From: Micromonospora zingiberis
GTDB taxonomy: Bacteria; Actinomycetota; Actinomycetes; Mycobacteriales; Micromonosporaceae
DNA length: 64,000 bases
Assembly: GCF_004331455.1 (NCBI RefSeq)
Contig: NZ_SJJR01000014.1
Location: 62,001-126,000 of the forward strand
Direction: 5' to 3'
This document shows, piece by piece, positions 51,835 to 61,006 of the stretch. The number at the start of each line of letters is the position of its first letter. The stretch's first letter is position 1. A model generated the notes under the pieces. That model searched no databases, was not told the DNA's origin, and worked only from the letters and a program-made list of their open reading frames with translations. The translations under genes were made by a program, and so were the position numbers.

Positions 51835-52845
51835 TCATGAAGTCCGATTCGCCTTCTGGGTGGGGGATATGAGGAACTTCTGGTCGTCGGTCCCGGAGCA
51901 GGGCGTTTGCACCACCTCGGCGCCGATGTTCACCTCAGCCGGACCGCCAAGTAGCCCGATACACAGCCCACTGTGGACTGGACGCAGGCGGTAGTTGTTC
52001 CCGGTCGAGTCGTCAACCGGATCCAGCAGGTAACGCTGATGGCTGGCTCCGACGCAGTCCGACGGGGCCAACAGCGCGCCGTCGCCGGTGAACGCGTCAT
52101 CCACGGTCAGGCACCCGGCACCTTCCGTCGGGTGGTGCCACTGAAGCTCGTACACATCGGCACCGACTTCTCGAAGGTAGGTGTCCGGGGACACCTTGTC
52201 GCATGGCCTCTGCACCGCCAGTGGCCGATCGGTGCGGCCATTGCGCTCCCGGCCCTCGCCCAGGCACAGGCTGCGGTCGTCAATGTGGGCGGGCCGAACC
52301 AGATACCAACCGTCGATCGGGTGGGTGGTATTGGTGGGGACTCCCGACTCTTGCTCCCTGTCCCAGATCAGCGCTGCGGTCAGCGCGATCACGAGTGTCG
52401 CGACGACCGTGATCGCCGCCACCAGCAGCCAGCGTCGGTTGGCCGGCGCTGCCGGGTCCACCGGCCGTGTCCGAGGCACCGTCTCCGACTCAGTCGACGA
52501 CGGCTCCGTGCTGGATGCCGCACCGGTCGCCTCGGCCCTAATGGGGGATGCCGTCGGCTCTGGCCCGACGGACCCGGCTGCGATGCGGTTGCGCGCGGCG
52601 ACCCATCGCGCCGTCGTGGCGCCATCCAGACCGCAGGCCCGGGCGAATGCCGCCACCACCTGCTGCCGGGGCAGCGTCGTGCGTCCCAACGCGGCGGCGA
52701 TCGTACTCGAGGGAAGGACCTCTCCGGCGGCGGCCGCATTACCCGCGATTTGCCGGTACGTCAGCCCTGACCACTCTCGCAGTGCCCTCAGCGCGGCGAC
52801 GAACTCGGCGGAGGTGGCTGCGTCGTCAGGGCTGGGTGGACTCAT
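51835..52845 (-). CDS. Membrane-bound XRE regulator with extracellular ricin-type lectin domain
   Basis: This 336-residue protein has three parts: an N-terminal helix-turn-helix (AEFVAALRALREWSGLTYRQI and SSTIAAALGR), a linker rich in Ser/Thr/Glu/Pro, one membrane helix (WLLVAAITVVATLVIALTAALIW, a 20-plus segment given here only as type) and an outer beta-trefoil-like domain with LCLGEG, GCLTVDD, SGLCIGLLGG and DQKFLI repeats. The layout suits a surface sensor that signals to DNA. ATG 52845 matches family starts; ATG 52899 is possible. It is next to a secreted ricin-type protein. Confidence 0.82.
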   Translation of the reverse strand: MSPPSPDDAATSAEFVAALRALREWSGLTYRQIAGNAAAAGEVLPSSTIAAALGRTTLPRQQVVAAFARACGLDGATTARWVAARNRIAAGSVGPEPTASPIRAEATGAASSTEPSSTESETVPRTRPVDPAAPANRRWLLVAAITVVATLVIALTAALIWDREQESGVPTNTTHPIDGWYLVRPAHIDDRSLCLGEGRERNGRTDRPLAVQRPCDKVSPDTYLREVGADVYELQWHHPTEGAGCLTVDDAFTGDGALLAPSDCVGASHQRYLLDPVDDSTGNNYRLRPVHSGLCIGLLGGPAEVNIGAEVVQTPCSGTDDQKFLISPTQKANRTS

Positions 52846-53074
52846 CTCCACATCGGGCCTTCGGCTCCTCGGCATCGGGATCGCAATCCTGGATGTCATC
52901 GAGGACTCTAGCCGATGGTCGCCTTCCCGTGGGTCAGTCAGGCGGCGGCCTTCCAGCAAGGGCGGCCCCTCGCCAACGTCACTCCTGGCGAGGGGCCGCC
53001 GCGGCGACCTGAGGCGTGATCGGAAGCTTCTTCCCGACCGGGCGCCCGGCCATCCTGATCACCCCACCCAGGGT

Positions 53075-53986
53075 CTATCGCACCAGTTCGCTGCACTCGA
53101 TCGGAGCGCCGCTCAACGTGGCGTCGTAGCACACCTGGAATCTCCGACTAGGACCCCGACCGTACATCTGGGTCCAGCCGGTCGCACCCGCACTGAGGGG
53201 TTTTGATGAGTAACTGTCGTGGTACACGTTGCTCAAGAATCGCTGCAGGACGACCGTTCTGCTGATCTGGACTCCCGGGGCGGCTGTCATTCGACCCCAA
53301 ACGGACTCACACTTAGGTGAATAGACCATGGTGACCCGACTGCCTGCGACAGTGAAGTCAACTCGAACGATCGTGCCGAAATCGCATCCCATGACCACCG
53401 GGCTATGTCCCGTACAGTTGTCCGCGTAACAGCCAGCGCTATAGACCCGCTGAGCGTTGGTTTGATTGCAGTCCCAGATCTGCAGAATCTGCCCGGTCGA
53501 GAAGTTGCTGTACGGGACATCGACACAGTATCGGTTGTCACTATGCGTGACCAAGGAAAAGGCGTGGCCGGAGTGGAGACCCTCGAACCAGCGTTGGGAC
53601 GCGGACCCGTTGCAGTTGTTGACCCTGAGGGTTGCTCCGGCGGCTCGTTCGCCGTTGAAGTCGAGGCAGAGCCAACGGTTATATGCGGGGTGAAGGTAGA
53701 AACCACCTTGGTCGGCCGACTCCTGCACCCAGACCTGGGTCGGCTCGCTGTTGGAATCCCACAGGTGGACAGGCGTCCCATGTCCACCCCCGTACTGCAC
53801 GTCCAAGCGCAGTATCGTCGGTGTACCCGCCGCTCCGGCGAACAGCCCACGCCGGCTCCAGTCTGACGGGAACGTCAGATCCCATTCGGCTGCGGAGGCG
53901 GTGGATGGCGTCACCGCCAGGCCGGTGACCACCGTGGCGACTACTAGCGTGAGCACTGCCACGACTCTTCGGAAGGCTTCGAACAC
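53075..53986 (-). CDS. Secreted ricin-type lectin protein with DUF2690 domain
   Basis: This 303-residue protein has a signal peptide ending STASA before AEWDL, a beta-trefoil (about 30-165, LCLDFNG, GATLRVNNCNG, ASQRWFE, YCVDVPY, GQILQIWDC) and a DUF2690-type C-terminus (GHSPVVMGCDFGTIVRVDF, VYSPKCESVWGR). The start is GTG 53986 with AGGAGAG 6 nt upstream, not the earlier in-frame ATG. It is secreted and may bind cell-wall or host glycans. Confidence 0.88.
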   Translation of the reverse strand: MFEAFRRVVAVLTLVVATVVTGLAVTPSTASAAEWDLTFPSDWSRRGLFAGAAGTPTILRLDVQYGGGHGTPVHLWDSNSEPTQVWVQESADQGGFYLHPAYNRWLCLDFNGERAAGATLRVNNCNGSASQRWFEGLHSGHAFSLVTHSDNRYCVDVPYSNFSTGQILQIWDCNQTNAQRVYSAGCYADNCTGHSPVVMGCDFGTIVRVDFTVAGSRVTMVYSPKCESVWGRMTAAPGVQISRTVVLQRFLSNVYHDSYSSKPLSAGATGWTQMYGRGPSRRFQVCYDATLSGAPIECSELVR

Positions 53987-54104
53987 GACGCTCTCTCCTG
54001 TGGTTGATTGATCAGCAGACATAAATTTGACTGAGGACTTGACGCTGGCTCGATAATCACCGGGATGGTCAGAATCTGTCGTGGATGGGGCGTCGGTGGC
54101 TAGG

Positions 54105-57100
54105 TCAGCAGACGTAGAAGGTGAACGGTGCCTGGGTGGGTGGGTCGGTGACGATCGGTATGGTCAGATAGCCGCCGCCGACCGTCACGGGTTGGCTACC
54201 ATTCGCGGGACCGACATAGGTTCCGGTCGGTATGCTGCAGGTGCGATAGAATTGACGCAGCGCGTTGCCCTCGGCCATGTTCTCCGCCGCCGGGATCATC
54301 TTCAGCTTCGACGAGCTGGGTGACGCTCCGCCCTCGATGAAGTCCCATGCGGCGGCGAGCTCGCTGGAGTAGAAGGGATACTCGTCGCAATGGTGCCCGG
54401 TGGGCACGCGCGGCGTCTGGCAGGTGCTCTGAACATATGGCGCGTCGTCCATCCACGACCGCTTCCGAACCTTCTTCATTTCCTTGTTATTAACAAAGTT
54501 GAGGTGGACCCAGGGCGGGTTGGCGACGAGCGCCTCCAGGTCGTTTATGGCGGCACCGGACGCGTCTCCGGTCGTGGGGAAAATCAGGGGAAGGTCCCTG
54601 CACGGGTCGCCGACGACTCCTCCATGGGCGCTGAGTTGCAGGCACGTCTCGGCGGCGTGGAGCGCCTGGGCGGCATCGACCAGCCATCGCTGGCCATCCG
54701 GCGTACGCGTGGCGACGTAGTCGAGGATCCGCTGCTGTACGGTCGCCGCCGTGCTCACCCCGTTCAGTTGCTTGTTGACGATCGCGGCGAGTTGCTGTTG
54801 TCCTTCGGCGGTGGGATGGAAGCTGCCCCTGCCCGGCACCTCCTGGCCGCTTCCCGGCGAGGCGGTGGCGATGACGCCGTTGCTCCACTCGACGGTCATG
54901 AAGGAGCACGCCCAGTGGGCCACGCCCTCTCGCCAGGTCTGGGTCGAGTTGAGAAATCGGATTTTCACTCCGTCCTGCCGTACCTTCTCGACGGTGTTGG
55001 CAATGGTGATATTGAGCAGGTCGCCGAGGGTGTTGAGGAAATGCAGGGAGGTTTTTTCGATGCCGAGGCAGCCGCTCGACGCGGGCTTGTCGGGGAAGAG
55101 TTGCGGATATCCGAGGACGAAGATCTGGGCGTTGGGGGCCTTTGTGGCGATGGCGCGGTAGGTGGCTTCGAGGTGTTCTCCCAGCCAGTCCCGGATGACC
55201 TTCTTCCCGTACACGCTCAGTGCTTCTGGATCGACCCGGCCGTTGCCTCGGGTGAGTTTGTGCAACGGCGAGTAGCAGGAGTCCTGGGAGGCGATGCAGC
55301 TGCGCATGATTTCGGCGAACCGGGCGTCGTTGCCACCGATGGTGAGTGTCACAAGGGTGGTATCGACGTCGAGCCAACCCTGGTCGACCTGGATGGCTTC
55401 GCCGCTCTTCTGTGACCTCCGTCCCCAGGTACCACCGACGTCACCCCACACCGTGTGCCCCGCGACATCGCTGGGCGCGGGAGGGTCGTTGGCCGCGTCG
55501 AGGCTGACCTCCGGTGAGATCGCACCGGAGCAGGCGATGAAGCCGAACGAGGCGGCCCCCTCCGCGGCCTGCTGCGCGATGGTCTTGGTGTGGCCGGGCA
55601 GCTTCACCTGGGTGGGGTAGGCACCGGTCCTGGAGCGGTGGCAGTCGTTCACGTCGCCGTTGGAACGCTTGTAGTCACTGTTGGTGAAGTACGGCGGGAT
55701 GCCTTCACCGGACGAGTAGGAGTCACCCATCGCCACGTAGTTGGCCAACGGTTTGGTGGTGGGAACGAACGCGACCGCGTCGAAGGCCACCGCGTCCTCG
55801 CCGTCACCATCGACGGTTTCGGTGCTCAGCCGCACCCGCGCGTCTCCGGCGAGCGGGAACACACCGAGGTCGACCCAGGTGAGTGCCTGGACGGCCTGGT
55901 TCACGACCCGGTGGCGGGTCTGCCCGTTCCCGAGGTCGATGACATAGTCGGCCTGGCGGGTCCACGCACCCTGCTGCGGCAGGTGGACCATGATCCGGGT
56001 CCAACCGTGGATCGGCTGGTTGAGCGCCCAGGTGCCGGAGACCTTCTGTTTGCCGTCGCGCATGTCCCGGTGCCGGGTGTGCGCCATCCAGAAATGACCG
56101 CCGAACCCGCTGCCCAGCTGGTGGAAGTCCACCTTCGAAGGAAACAACCCGGCAGCGTCCATCGCGAAGTTCAGCGTGAAGGTGCCCGCCTGGGCGCCGG
56201 TACCCGGGCAGTTCGGGCGGATTGCCGGGACATCGGCCGGGACGTCGTCGATGACCAGCGCGCCGACGGGTAGACCGTCGCGGGTGCACCGTGGCGGGTA
56301 GGCGGTGCCGTCCTCCTGGTAGGCGTATCCCTCGTCGAAGCGGATGAACTCGTAGCCGCAGGTGTCAAGGCAGTTCGGCTTCCAGCTGACCGCCTTGTTG
56401 TACCAGCACTTGAGGTCGAACTTACCGGCGGCGTTCCGGTGGGCGCACGGACCCGGCGGTTGATCTTCGAGGCTGGGCGCGGTCGGTTGGTGCTGCGCGC
56501 CGGGTTCGCAGTTGTTGGTGGCATCGCAGAAGAGGTTGACCGGCGGCTTGACTCCGCGCCGGTTCACCGGCCCTGCGACGGGACCGCCGTTCCACTGCGC
56601 CGGGCGGAACTGCGCCACGAGTACGTTCGGGGCCTCCAACACCTCGTTGGGATGAGCCGCGAACCCCAGCACCTTCTCCTGGTAGGGCCAACGCTGCGGG
56701 TTGGCGGCGTCGGCGGGTGTCGAATCCATGAAGGGCAGCCGGTTCGCCGGGTAGATCGGGTTCGCCGGGTTGTTGATCCACCCCACACCCCAGGCGCCGT
56801 CGTTCTGGGCCGCCGCGCTCTGCGGATGGAACCCCGAGTTGTACGCCCACAACGCGAAGAACCAGTTCTCCAGGAACTTCGGTTGGCCGCCATGGATGAT
56901 CAGACCGGCCCGCCGGGTCTCGTTCCACTTCTCCTGGATGATCGACATCCCGGCGGCGATGTTGACGGCGAAGTCGAGCGCGACGGCACGCTGCGTCTGG
57001 TACGGCAGGGCAGGCCCGTCGCCGGGTCGTTCCCGACCAGCCAGCCGCATCCGGTCGGTGACCTGCATGACCCCGTACCCGCAGTCGGCGTCGGAGAAGT

Positions 57101-58820
57101 TCACGTCCCAGTCGTTTCCGGCGTCGTCGTCGTAGACCTGGCGGCCGTAGAAGTTTCCGATCAGCGGATTGCCGGTGACCCCCGGCGCGGTGTTGCTCGA
57201 CGCCTGCCAGGTGTTCGACTCCTGGGCGGCGATCCCCAGCAGGATCTGCGCGGGTACGGCGCCGCCGCCGTCGAGCGGCACCGGTGGGAACAGACCCTGC
57301 GGCGTGTACGCGGGCATGCCGAGGTTCTTCCAGTTCGCCGGCCGCTGCACGGTGAGGGCGTTCATCACCGCCTGGTTCGCCGCCCACTCCACCTGGCGTG
57401 GCTTGGGCTGAAGCGCCTGGTTGCGCGGATCGTTACGGGGGCCCGAACAGGTCCTCTCCTCCTCGACCGGATTGCTCGGGGAGCCGGCTGCCGTGGTCAG
57501 GGACGGCTTGCGAGCGGTGGCTGGTTTCCCCTCGATCAGTGACGGGTGCATGTCCCGGCCGGCGGCCCCGGCCCGGTGGGTGCCGGGATCCACGGTGAAC
57601 GCGGCCTGTCTGCCGGTGGTGGTGATCGTCATGGTCAATGCGACCGCACGGGCCGCCGAGGCGTCACCGCCGCCATCGGCTGTCCAGGAGTTGGCGACGA
57701 TGGCCGCCTCGCCGAGGGTGGACACCTCGGCGCCCTTCGGCACGGGCAACAGGCGTACCGGGCCAGCGGGACCCGCGTCGGCGGTACGCCGCGCCGCACC
57801 GGTGACGAACGTCCGTCCACCGGCGCCCGCAACCAGATCGATTTCGGTGAGCTTGCCCTGTGCGAGGGTGTGCAGTGGCCCGGCGGGACGCTGCTGACCG
57901 GCCCTGGCCCGGGTCACCGTCGTCGCCTCCACCCGCCGTACCGAAGCGACGTCGCCCTCTCGGTCGAGGAAGGACACACCCCCGTCCGAACCCGCGACCA
58001 GCCGGAACGGCACGCCGCTCGTGCCGACGACCGCCACCCGCCGGCCCGTACCGTCGATGCGGATGAGCCGGTTGGCGTCGGCGGCGACGATCTGCCCGTC
58101 GGCCGACGGCACCGCCGAGGTCACCTGACCATCCAGGGTCAGCGGCCGGTCGGTCCTTCCGCTGGCCGCGTCCACCCGGATCAGTCGCGTCCGGGTGCCG
58201 GTGTCCCCGGTCGGGGCATCCGTCAGTGCCTGGGTCAACACGGCGCTCTCGCCGCCCCCGCACGCCGGGCTGAAGTAGGCCAGCGACGACAGCACCGGCA
58301 GCTTCACGACCGCCCCCGTGGTCAGGTCGACCACGGCGGTGAACGCCCCACGGTCGAACAGGTCGGCCTCGTTGGTGAAGGTGCGTGGCGCGTACGCCAC
58401 AACGAGACGCCGGCCGGAGCCGGTCACACACGCGTTCCCGATCCATCGGTCGGTGTCGAAGCCCGGCTCGGACAAGGTCGCCGCCGTTCGCCAGCGGTAG
58501 CCCTCCCGCGCGTCGGCCACCAAGACGTGTAGTCCGTCCGCGTCCCCGGAGGTGACCCAAGCCCGGTCGTTCGATGTCCGCCATGCCGGTCCCAGAATTG
58601 CGGCGCGCTTGCCCTGGGCCACCTCAGACGGGTCCGCCGCTACGGCAGCCGGGGTGTCGAGCGCCGGTGGTGGTGCCTTCGGATCCGCCTGTGCAGGTGC
58701 CGCGCGAATCAGGGCGGCGGTGGACAACATGACGATCGACGCCGTCAGCGCCCCCAGGATTCGGCGCCACCCGGCACCGCGCGCCGCCATGGTCCGGGCT
58801 GCCAACGGCGTACGTCCCAT
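54105..58820 (-). CDS. Secreted 1571-residue multidomain hydrolase (lysozyme-like, golvesin, SGNH, NucA/NucB)
   Basis: The protein starts with a signal peptide ending APAQA. Parts in order: a repeat-rich region that may form a beta-propeller (about 55-385); a lysozyme/SLT-like region (about 490-700) with Glu534 in GIAAQESNTW, CGYGVMQVTDRM and LWAYNSGF; a golvesin-like beta domain (about 880-1015); an SGNH hydrolase (about 1020-1300) with Ser1034 in AMGDSYSSGEG, TIGGNDARF and SFHPTAEGQ; and a C-terminal region with CDEYPFYSS (Asp1479, Glu1480) and IPAAENMAEGNAL, as in NucA/NucB nucleases. AGGGAGG stands 8 nt before the ATG. It could attack cell wall, esters and DNA; which parts are active is not shown. 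Confidence 0.85.
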   Translation of the reverse strand: MGRTPLAARTMAARGAGWRRILGALTASIVMLSTAALIRAAPAQADPKAPPPALDTPAAVAADPSEVAQGKRAAILGPAWRTSNDRAWVTSGDADGLHVLVADAREGYRWRTAATLSEPGFDTDRWIGNACVTGSGRRLVVAYAPRTFTNEADLFDRGAFTAVVDLTTGAVVKLPVLSSLAYFSPACGGGESAVLTQALTDAPTGDTGTRTRLIRVDAASGRTDRPLTLDGQVTSAVPSADGQIVAADANRLIRIDGTGRRVAVVGTSGVPFRLVAGSDGGVSFLDREGDVASVRRVEATTVTRARAGQQRPAGPLHTLAQGKLTEIDLVAGAGGRTFVTGAARRTADAGPAGPVRLLPVPKGAEVSTLGEAAIVANSWTADGGGDASAARAVALTMTITTTGRQAAFTVDPGTHRAGAAGRDMHPSLIEGKPATARKPSLTTAAGSPSNPVEEERTCSGPRNDPRNQALQPKPRQVEWAANQAVMNALTVQRPANWKNLGMPAYTPQGLFPPVPLDGGGAVPAQILLGIAAQESNTWQASSNTAPGVTGNPLIGNFYGRQVYDDDAGNDWDVNFSDADCGYGVMQVTDRMRLAGRERPGDGPALPYQTQRAVALDFAVNIAAGMSIIQEKWNETRRAGLIIHGGQPKFLENWFFALWAYNSGFHPQSAAAQNDGAWGVGWINNPANPIYPANRLPFMDSTPADAANPQRWPYQEKVLGFAAHPNEVLEAPNVLVAQFRPAQWNGGPVAGPVNRRGVKPPVNLFCDATNNCEPGAQHQPTAPSLEDQPPGPCAHRNAAGKFDLKCWYNKAVSWKPNCLDTCGYEFIRFDEGYAYQEDGTAYPPRCTRDGLPVGALVIDDVPADVPAIRPNCPGTGAQAGTFTLNFAMDAAGLFPSKVDFHQLGSGFGGHFWMAHTRHRDMRDGKQKVSGTWALNQPIHGWTRIMVHLPQQGAWTRQADYVIDLGNGQTRHRVVNQAVQALTWVDLGVFPLAGDARVRLSTETVDGDGEDAVAFDAVAFVPTTKPLANYVAMGDSYSSGEGIPPYFTNSDYKRSNGDVNDCHRSRTGAYPTQVKLPGHTKTIAQQAAEGAASFGFIACSGAISPEVSLDAANDPPAPSDVAGHTVWGDVGGTWGRRSQKSGEAIQVDQGWLDVDTTLVTLTIGGNDARFAEIMRSCIASQDSCYSPLHKLTRGNGRVDPEALSVYGKKVIRDWLGEHLEATYRAIATKAPNAQIFVLGYPQLFPDKPASSGCLGIEKTSLHFLNTLGDLLNITIANTVEKVRQDGVKIRFLNSTQTWREGVAHWACSFMTVEWSNGVIATASPGSGQEVPGRGSFHPTAEGQQQLAAIVNKQLNGVSTAATVQQRILDYVATRTPDGQRWLVDAAQALHAAETCLQLSAHGGVVGDPCRDLPLIFPTTGDASGAAINDLEALVANPPWVHLNFVNNKEMKKVRKRSWMDDAPYVQSTCQTPRVPTGHHCDEYPFYSSELAAAWDFIEGGASPSSSKLKMIPAAENMAEGNALRQFYRTCSIPTGTYVGPANGSQPVTVGGGYLTIPIVTDPPTQAPFTFYVC

Positions 58821-59112
58821 ACGGATTCCTCCCTTGAAAGTGGTCCCCGATCGGGCTGTGGCGTCGGACGACCGTGTCCTGCCCGGCCCTCCAGGGGATC
58901 GGAGACATCGTCACGAGCCGGGCCGGACCGAGGGAAGTGATCGCCGGCGTCCCGGACAGGACAGCCCTGTCCATGCTGGTCAAGACATCGCTCGGACAGG
59001 ATCCCGGACAGCCGGGATTGGTCGCTGGGCGCCCGCCGGGTCCGAAAGATCCCCGGCTGGTAGATCAAGTTCGGACGCTTGGCACGCGGCGAAGACACCG
59101 CGCAAGCTGATC
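58821..59112. other. No supported gene
   Basis: The roughly 290 bp upstream of the large secreted protein contain scattered CGGACAGG repeats (about 58955-59010) and the promoter for the leftward gene must be here. I see no coding sequence. Confidence 0.4.
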
Positions 59113-59224
59113 CCACTACCTGGTCGACGCGGTGTTCATCTACCCGGCCCTGGCCGAGGCGTACAGGGTGGCCGCCTTGGACGCGGCGAGCAAGATCCGG
59201 AACATCACCCGAATCAACGGATAG
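59113..59224 (+). pseudogene. Orphan C-terminus of a pyridine-nucleotide disulfide oxidoreductase
   Basis: The frame reads YLVDAVFIYPALAEAYRVAA, then LDAASKIRN and a TAG at 59222-59224. The YPALAEAYRVAALD helix is typical of the last dimerisation helix of SthA/lipoamide-dehydrogenase-like proteins. No upstream part of the gene is present, so this is a relic. Confidence 0.5.
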
Positions 59225-59246
59225 CGCCCCGGCTGCGCCGGGGCGC
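59224..59246 (+). terminator. GC-rich stem-loop
   Basis: GCGCCCCGGC-TGC-GCCGGGGCGC, a perfect 10-bp stem, begins at the last base of the relic stop codon. It insulates the RiPP gene that follows. Confidence 0.7.
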
Positions 59247-59405
59247 GGCACCGTCGTCGCTGGTCGGGGCCGGTCACGTCGGGGTCCGCGCCGAGCCGGT
59301 TCCGGTACCGTCCCGGCGCCCGGCCGGCGGCCGTTGCGCCATGTGTTCTCGCCGTGACACGATCTCGCCCACGAGATCGTCATCGATCGATCGGGGAGGT
59401 GAACC

Positions 59406-59498
59406 ATGGCGCGGAAACTGCGTTACGCGGCGGCCTGGATGACCGGCCGCACGCGGGTCAGCGGGCGTTACCCGTACTGGTTCTACAACTACCAGTGA
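59406..59498 (+). CDS. P450-RiPP precursor peptide, 30 residues
   Basis: The product begins MARKLRYAAAW and ends YPYWFYNYQ: four Tyr, one Trp and one Phe in the last nine residues. GGGGAGGTGAACC gives a very strong ribosome binding site 5 nt before the ATG. Aromatic C-terminal cores next to a lone P450 are the hallmark of biarylitide-, cittilin- and atropopeptide-like RiPPs, in which the P450 joins aromatic side chains. The leader segment KLRYAAAW, with a basic residue, Tyr and Trp spaced 4 apart, resembles leader motifs I recall for such peptides. The core sequence itself is none I know. No transporter or protease gene follows. Confidence 0.8.
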   Translation: MARKLRYAAAWMTGRTRVSGRYPYWFYNYQ

Positions 59499-59543
59499 GC
59501 CGTACCCGTCACCACGTCCGTCAGCGACCGTAGACGACACGCG

Positions 59544-59571
59544 CACAGGATCCCGGCCCCGGGGTCCTGTG
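59544..59571 (+). terminator. Attenuator-like hairpin between precursor and P450
   Basis: CACAGGATCCCGG-CC-CCGGGGTCCTGTG pairs in 12 of 13 positions and is followed by TTCTTCTTCC. Partial termination here would keep the precursor message in excess over the enzyme message. Confidence 0.65.
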
Positions 59572-59592
59572 TTCTTCTTCCCGGGGGAGCGG

Positions 59593-60873
59593 ATGGCAGA
59601 CGGCGAGCGACCCGGCCGGCCGCCGGGCCCGCGCGGGCACTGGCTGACCGGCAACACCACCGAGTACGACGCCGACCGGATCGGCTTCCTACGTCGCTGC
59701 CACCGCGAGTACGGCGACGTCTTCTCCTTCGACGAGCGGACGGTCTTCGTCGCCGACCCGGACCTGGCCCACGAGGTGCTCGCCCGCACCAACCACAGCT
59801 TCGTCACCGAACTCGCCCCGTTCGGCAACCGACCCGACGTCGACCGGGCCGCCGAGGAGGCCGAGGCCTGGATGTCGGCCCGCCGTACCGTCTGGCCGGG
59901 GCTGAACCGGGCCGCCGCCGGTGCGGCCGACCGCCGTACCGTCGAGTTGTTCGACACCGTCACCGACGCCACCGCCGGCCGCGAGGTCGACGTCCTGACC
60001 GTGATGCGCGACTTCACCGCCCACGCCGTCGCGGACTACTGCTTCGGCGCGGACGCCGCCGGGATCCCCGCCCTGCTCGCCGAGAACCTCGACGTCACCG
60101 CACCCTTCACCGCAACGTCGTTCCAGTTCCCGGCGTGGTTCCCGCTCCCCCGGCACCGCCGCTTCTTTCGCGTGCACCGGCGTACCGTCGAGACGCTGAC
60201 CGGGATCGTCCGCCGCCGTCGCGCCGCCTCCGGGCCGCCGGACCGCGACCTGCTCGCCCTGCTACTGGCGGTCGATCCGCCGTTGTCCGACCACACGGTA
60301 ACCGCGACGCTGCGGGGCATCCTGATGGGCGGCCACGGCATTCCCGCGGCCGCCCTGGTCTCCGTCGTCCGGGAACTCGCCCTGCGCCCCCGGCTCCTCG
60401 CCGACCTGCGCGCCGAGCCGGGCGACGGCGACGCCCCGCCGACCGCGCGGCTCCCGTTGGCCGAGGCCGTGGTCCGGGAGGTGCTCCGGCTCTACCCGCC
60501 GGTATGGCTGATGACCCGCACCGCCCACGCCGACGCCACCGTCGGCGGGTGGTCGCTGCGCCCCGGAGACGAGGCGCTGCTGAACCCGTACCTGATCCAG
60601 CGGGACCCCCGGTGGTGGTCGCGACCCGACGAGTTCGACCCCGGCCGGTGGGCAGCCGGCTGCCCGGTGCCAGGGCGGGCGTACCTGCCGTTCGGGGCCG
60701 GCCCCCGGGTCTGCCTGGGCTCGACGCTGGCGCTGCGGCAGCTCACCCTCGCCACCTCCCGCCTGGCGCAACGGTTCACCGTCGAGTCCCCGAACGCCAC
60801 GACGGCGGCCCCGAGGTTCCTCGGCCGGCTCGCCCCGGCAGGCCTGCGCGCCCGCTTCGTCCCGCGTACCTAG
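59593..60873 (+). CDS. Cytochrome P450, probable peptide macrocyclase
   Basis: This 426-residue P450 has heme ligand Cys374 in FGAGPRVCLG, the ExxR pair in EVLRLYPP (about 296-299) and proline-rich PPGPRG at the start. The I-helix, usually AGxET or similar, reads MGGHGIPAAAL: both the acidic residue and the Thr are missing, which argues against ordinary hydroxylation and fits radical coupling of aromatic rings. GGGGGAG precedes ATG 59593; a GTG at 59569 is less likely. It follows the precursor gene by 94 bp and is the presumed crosslinking enzyme. Confidence 0.9.
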   Translation: MADGERPGRPPGPRGHWLTGNTTEYDADRIGFLRRCHREYGDVFSFDERTVFVADPDLAHEVLARTNHSFVTELAPFGNRPDVDRAAEEAEAWMSARRTVWPGLNRAAAGAADRRTVELFDTVTDATAGREVDVLTVMRDFTAHAVADYCFGADAAGIPALLAENLDVTAPFTATSFQFPAWFPLPRHRRFFRVHRRTVETLTGIVRRRRAASGPPDRDLLALLLAVDPPLSDHTVTATLRGILMGGHGIPAAALVSVVRELALRPRLLADLRAEPGDGDAPPTARLPLAEAVVREVLRLYPPVWLMTRTAHADATVGGWSLRPGDEALLNPYLIQRDPRWWSRPDEFDPGRWAAGCPVPGRAYLPFGAGPRVCLGSTLALRQLTLATSRLAQRFTVESPNATTAAPRFLGRLAPAGLRARFVPRT

Positions 60874-61006
60874 CGGCCGGCGCCCGGACCGCTGGTGGCC
60901 GGCGGTCTTGCTGTGCCGACGTCAACCGGGCACTACGCATCGCGCCCGGCGATGCCTCGGGCTCTCAGCCGGGCGGCGTCAAGGCCGAGAGCGCGAGCCC
61001 GCACAT

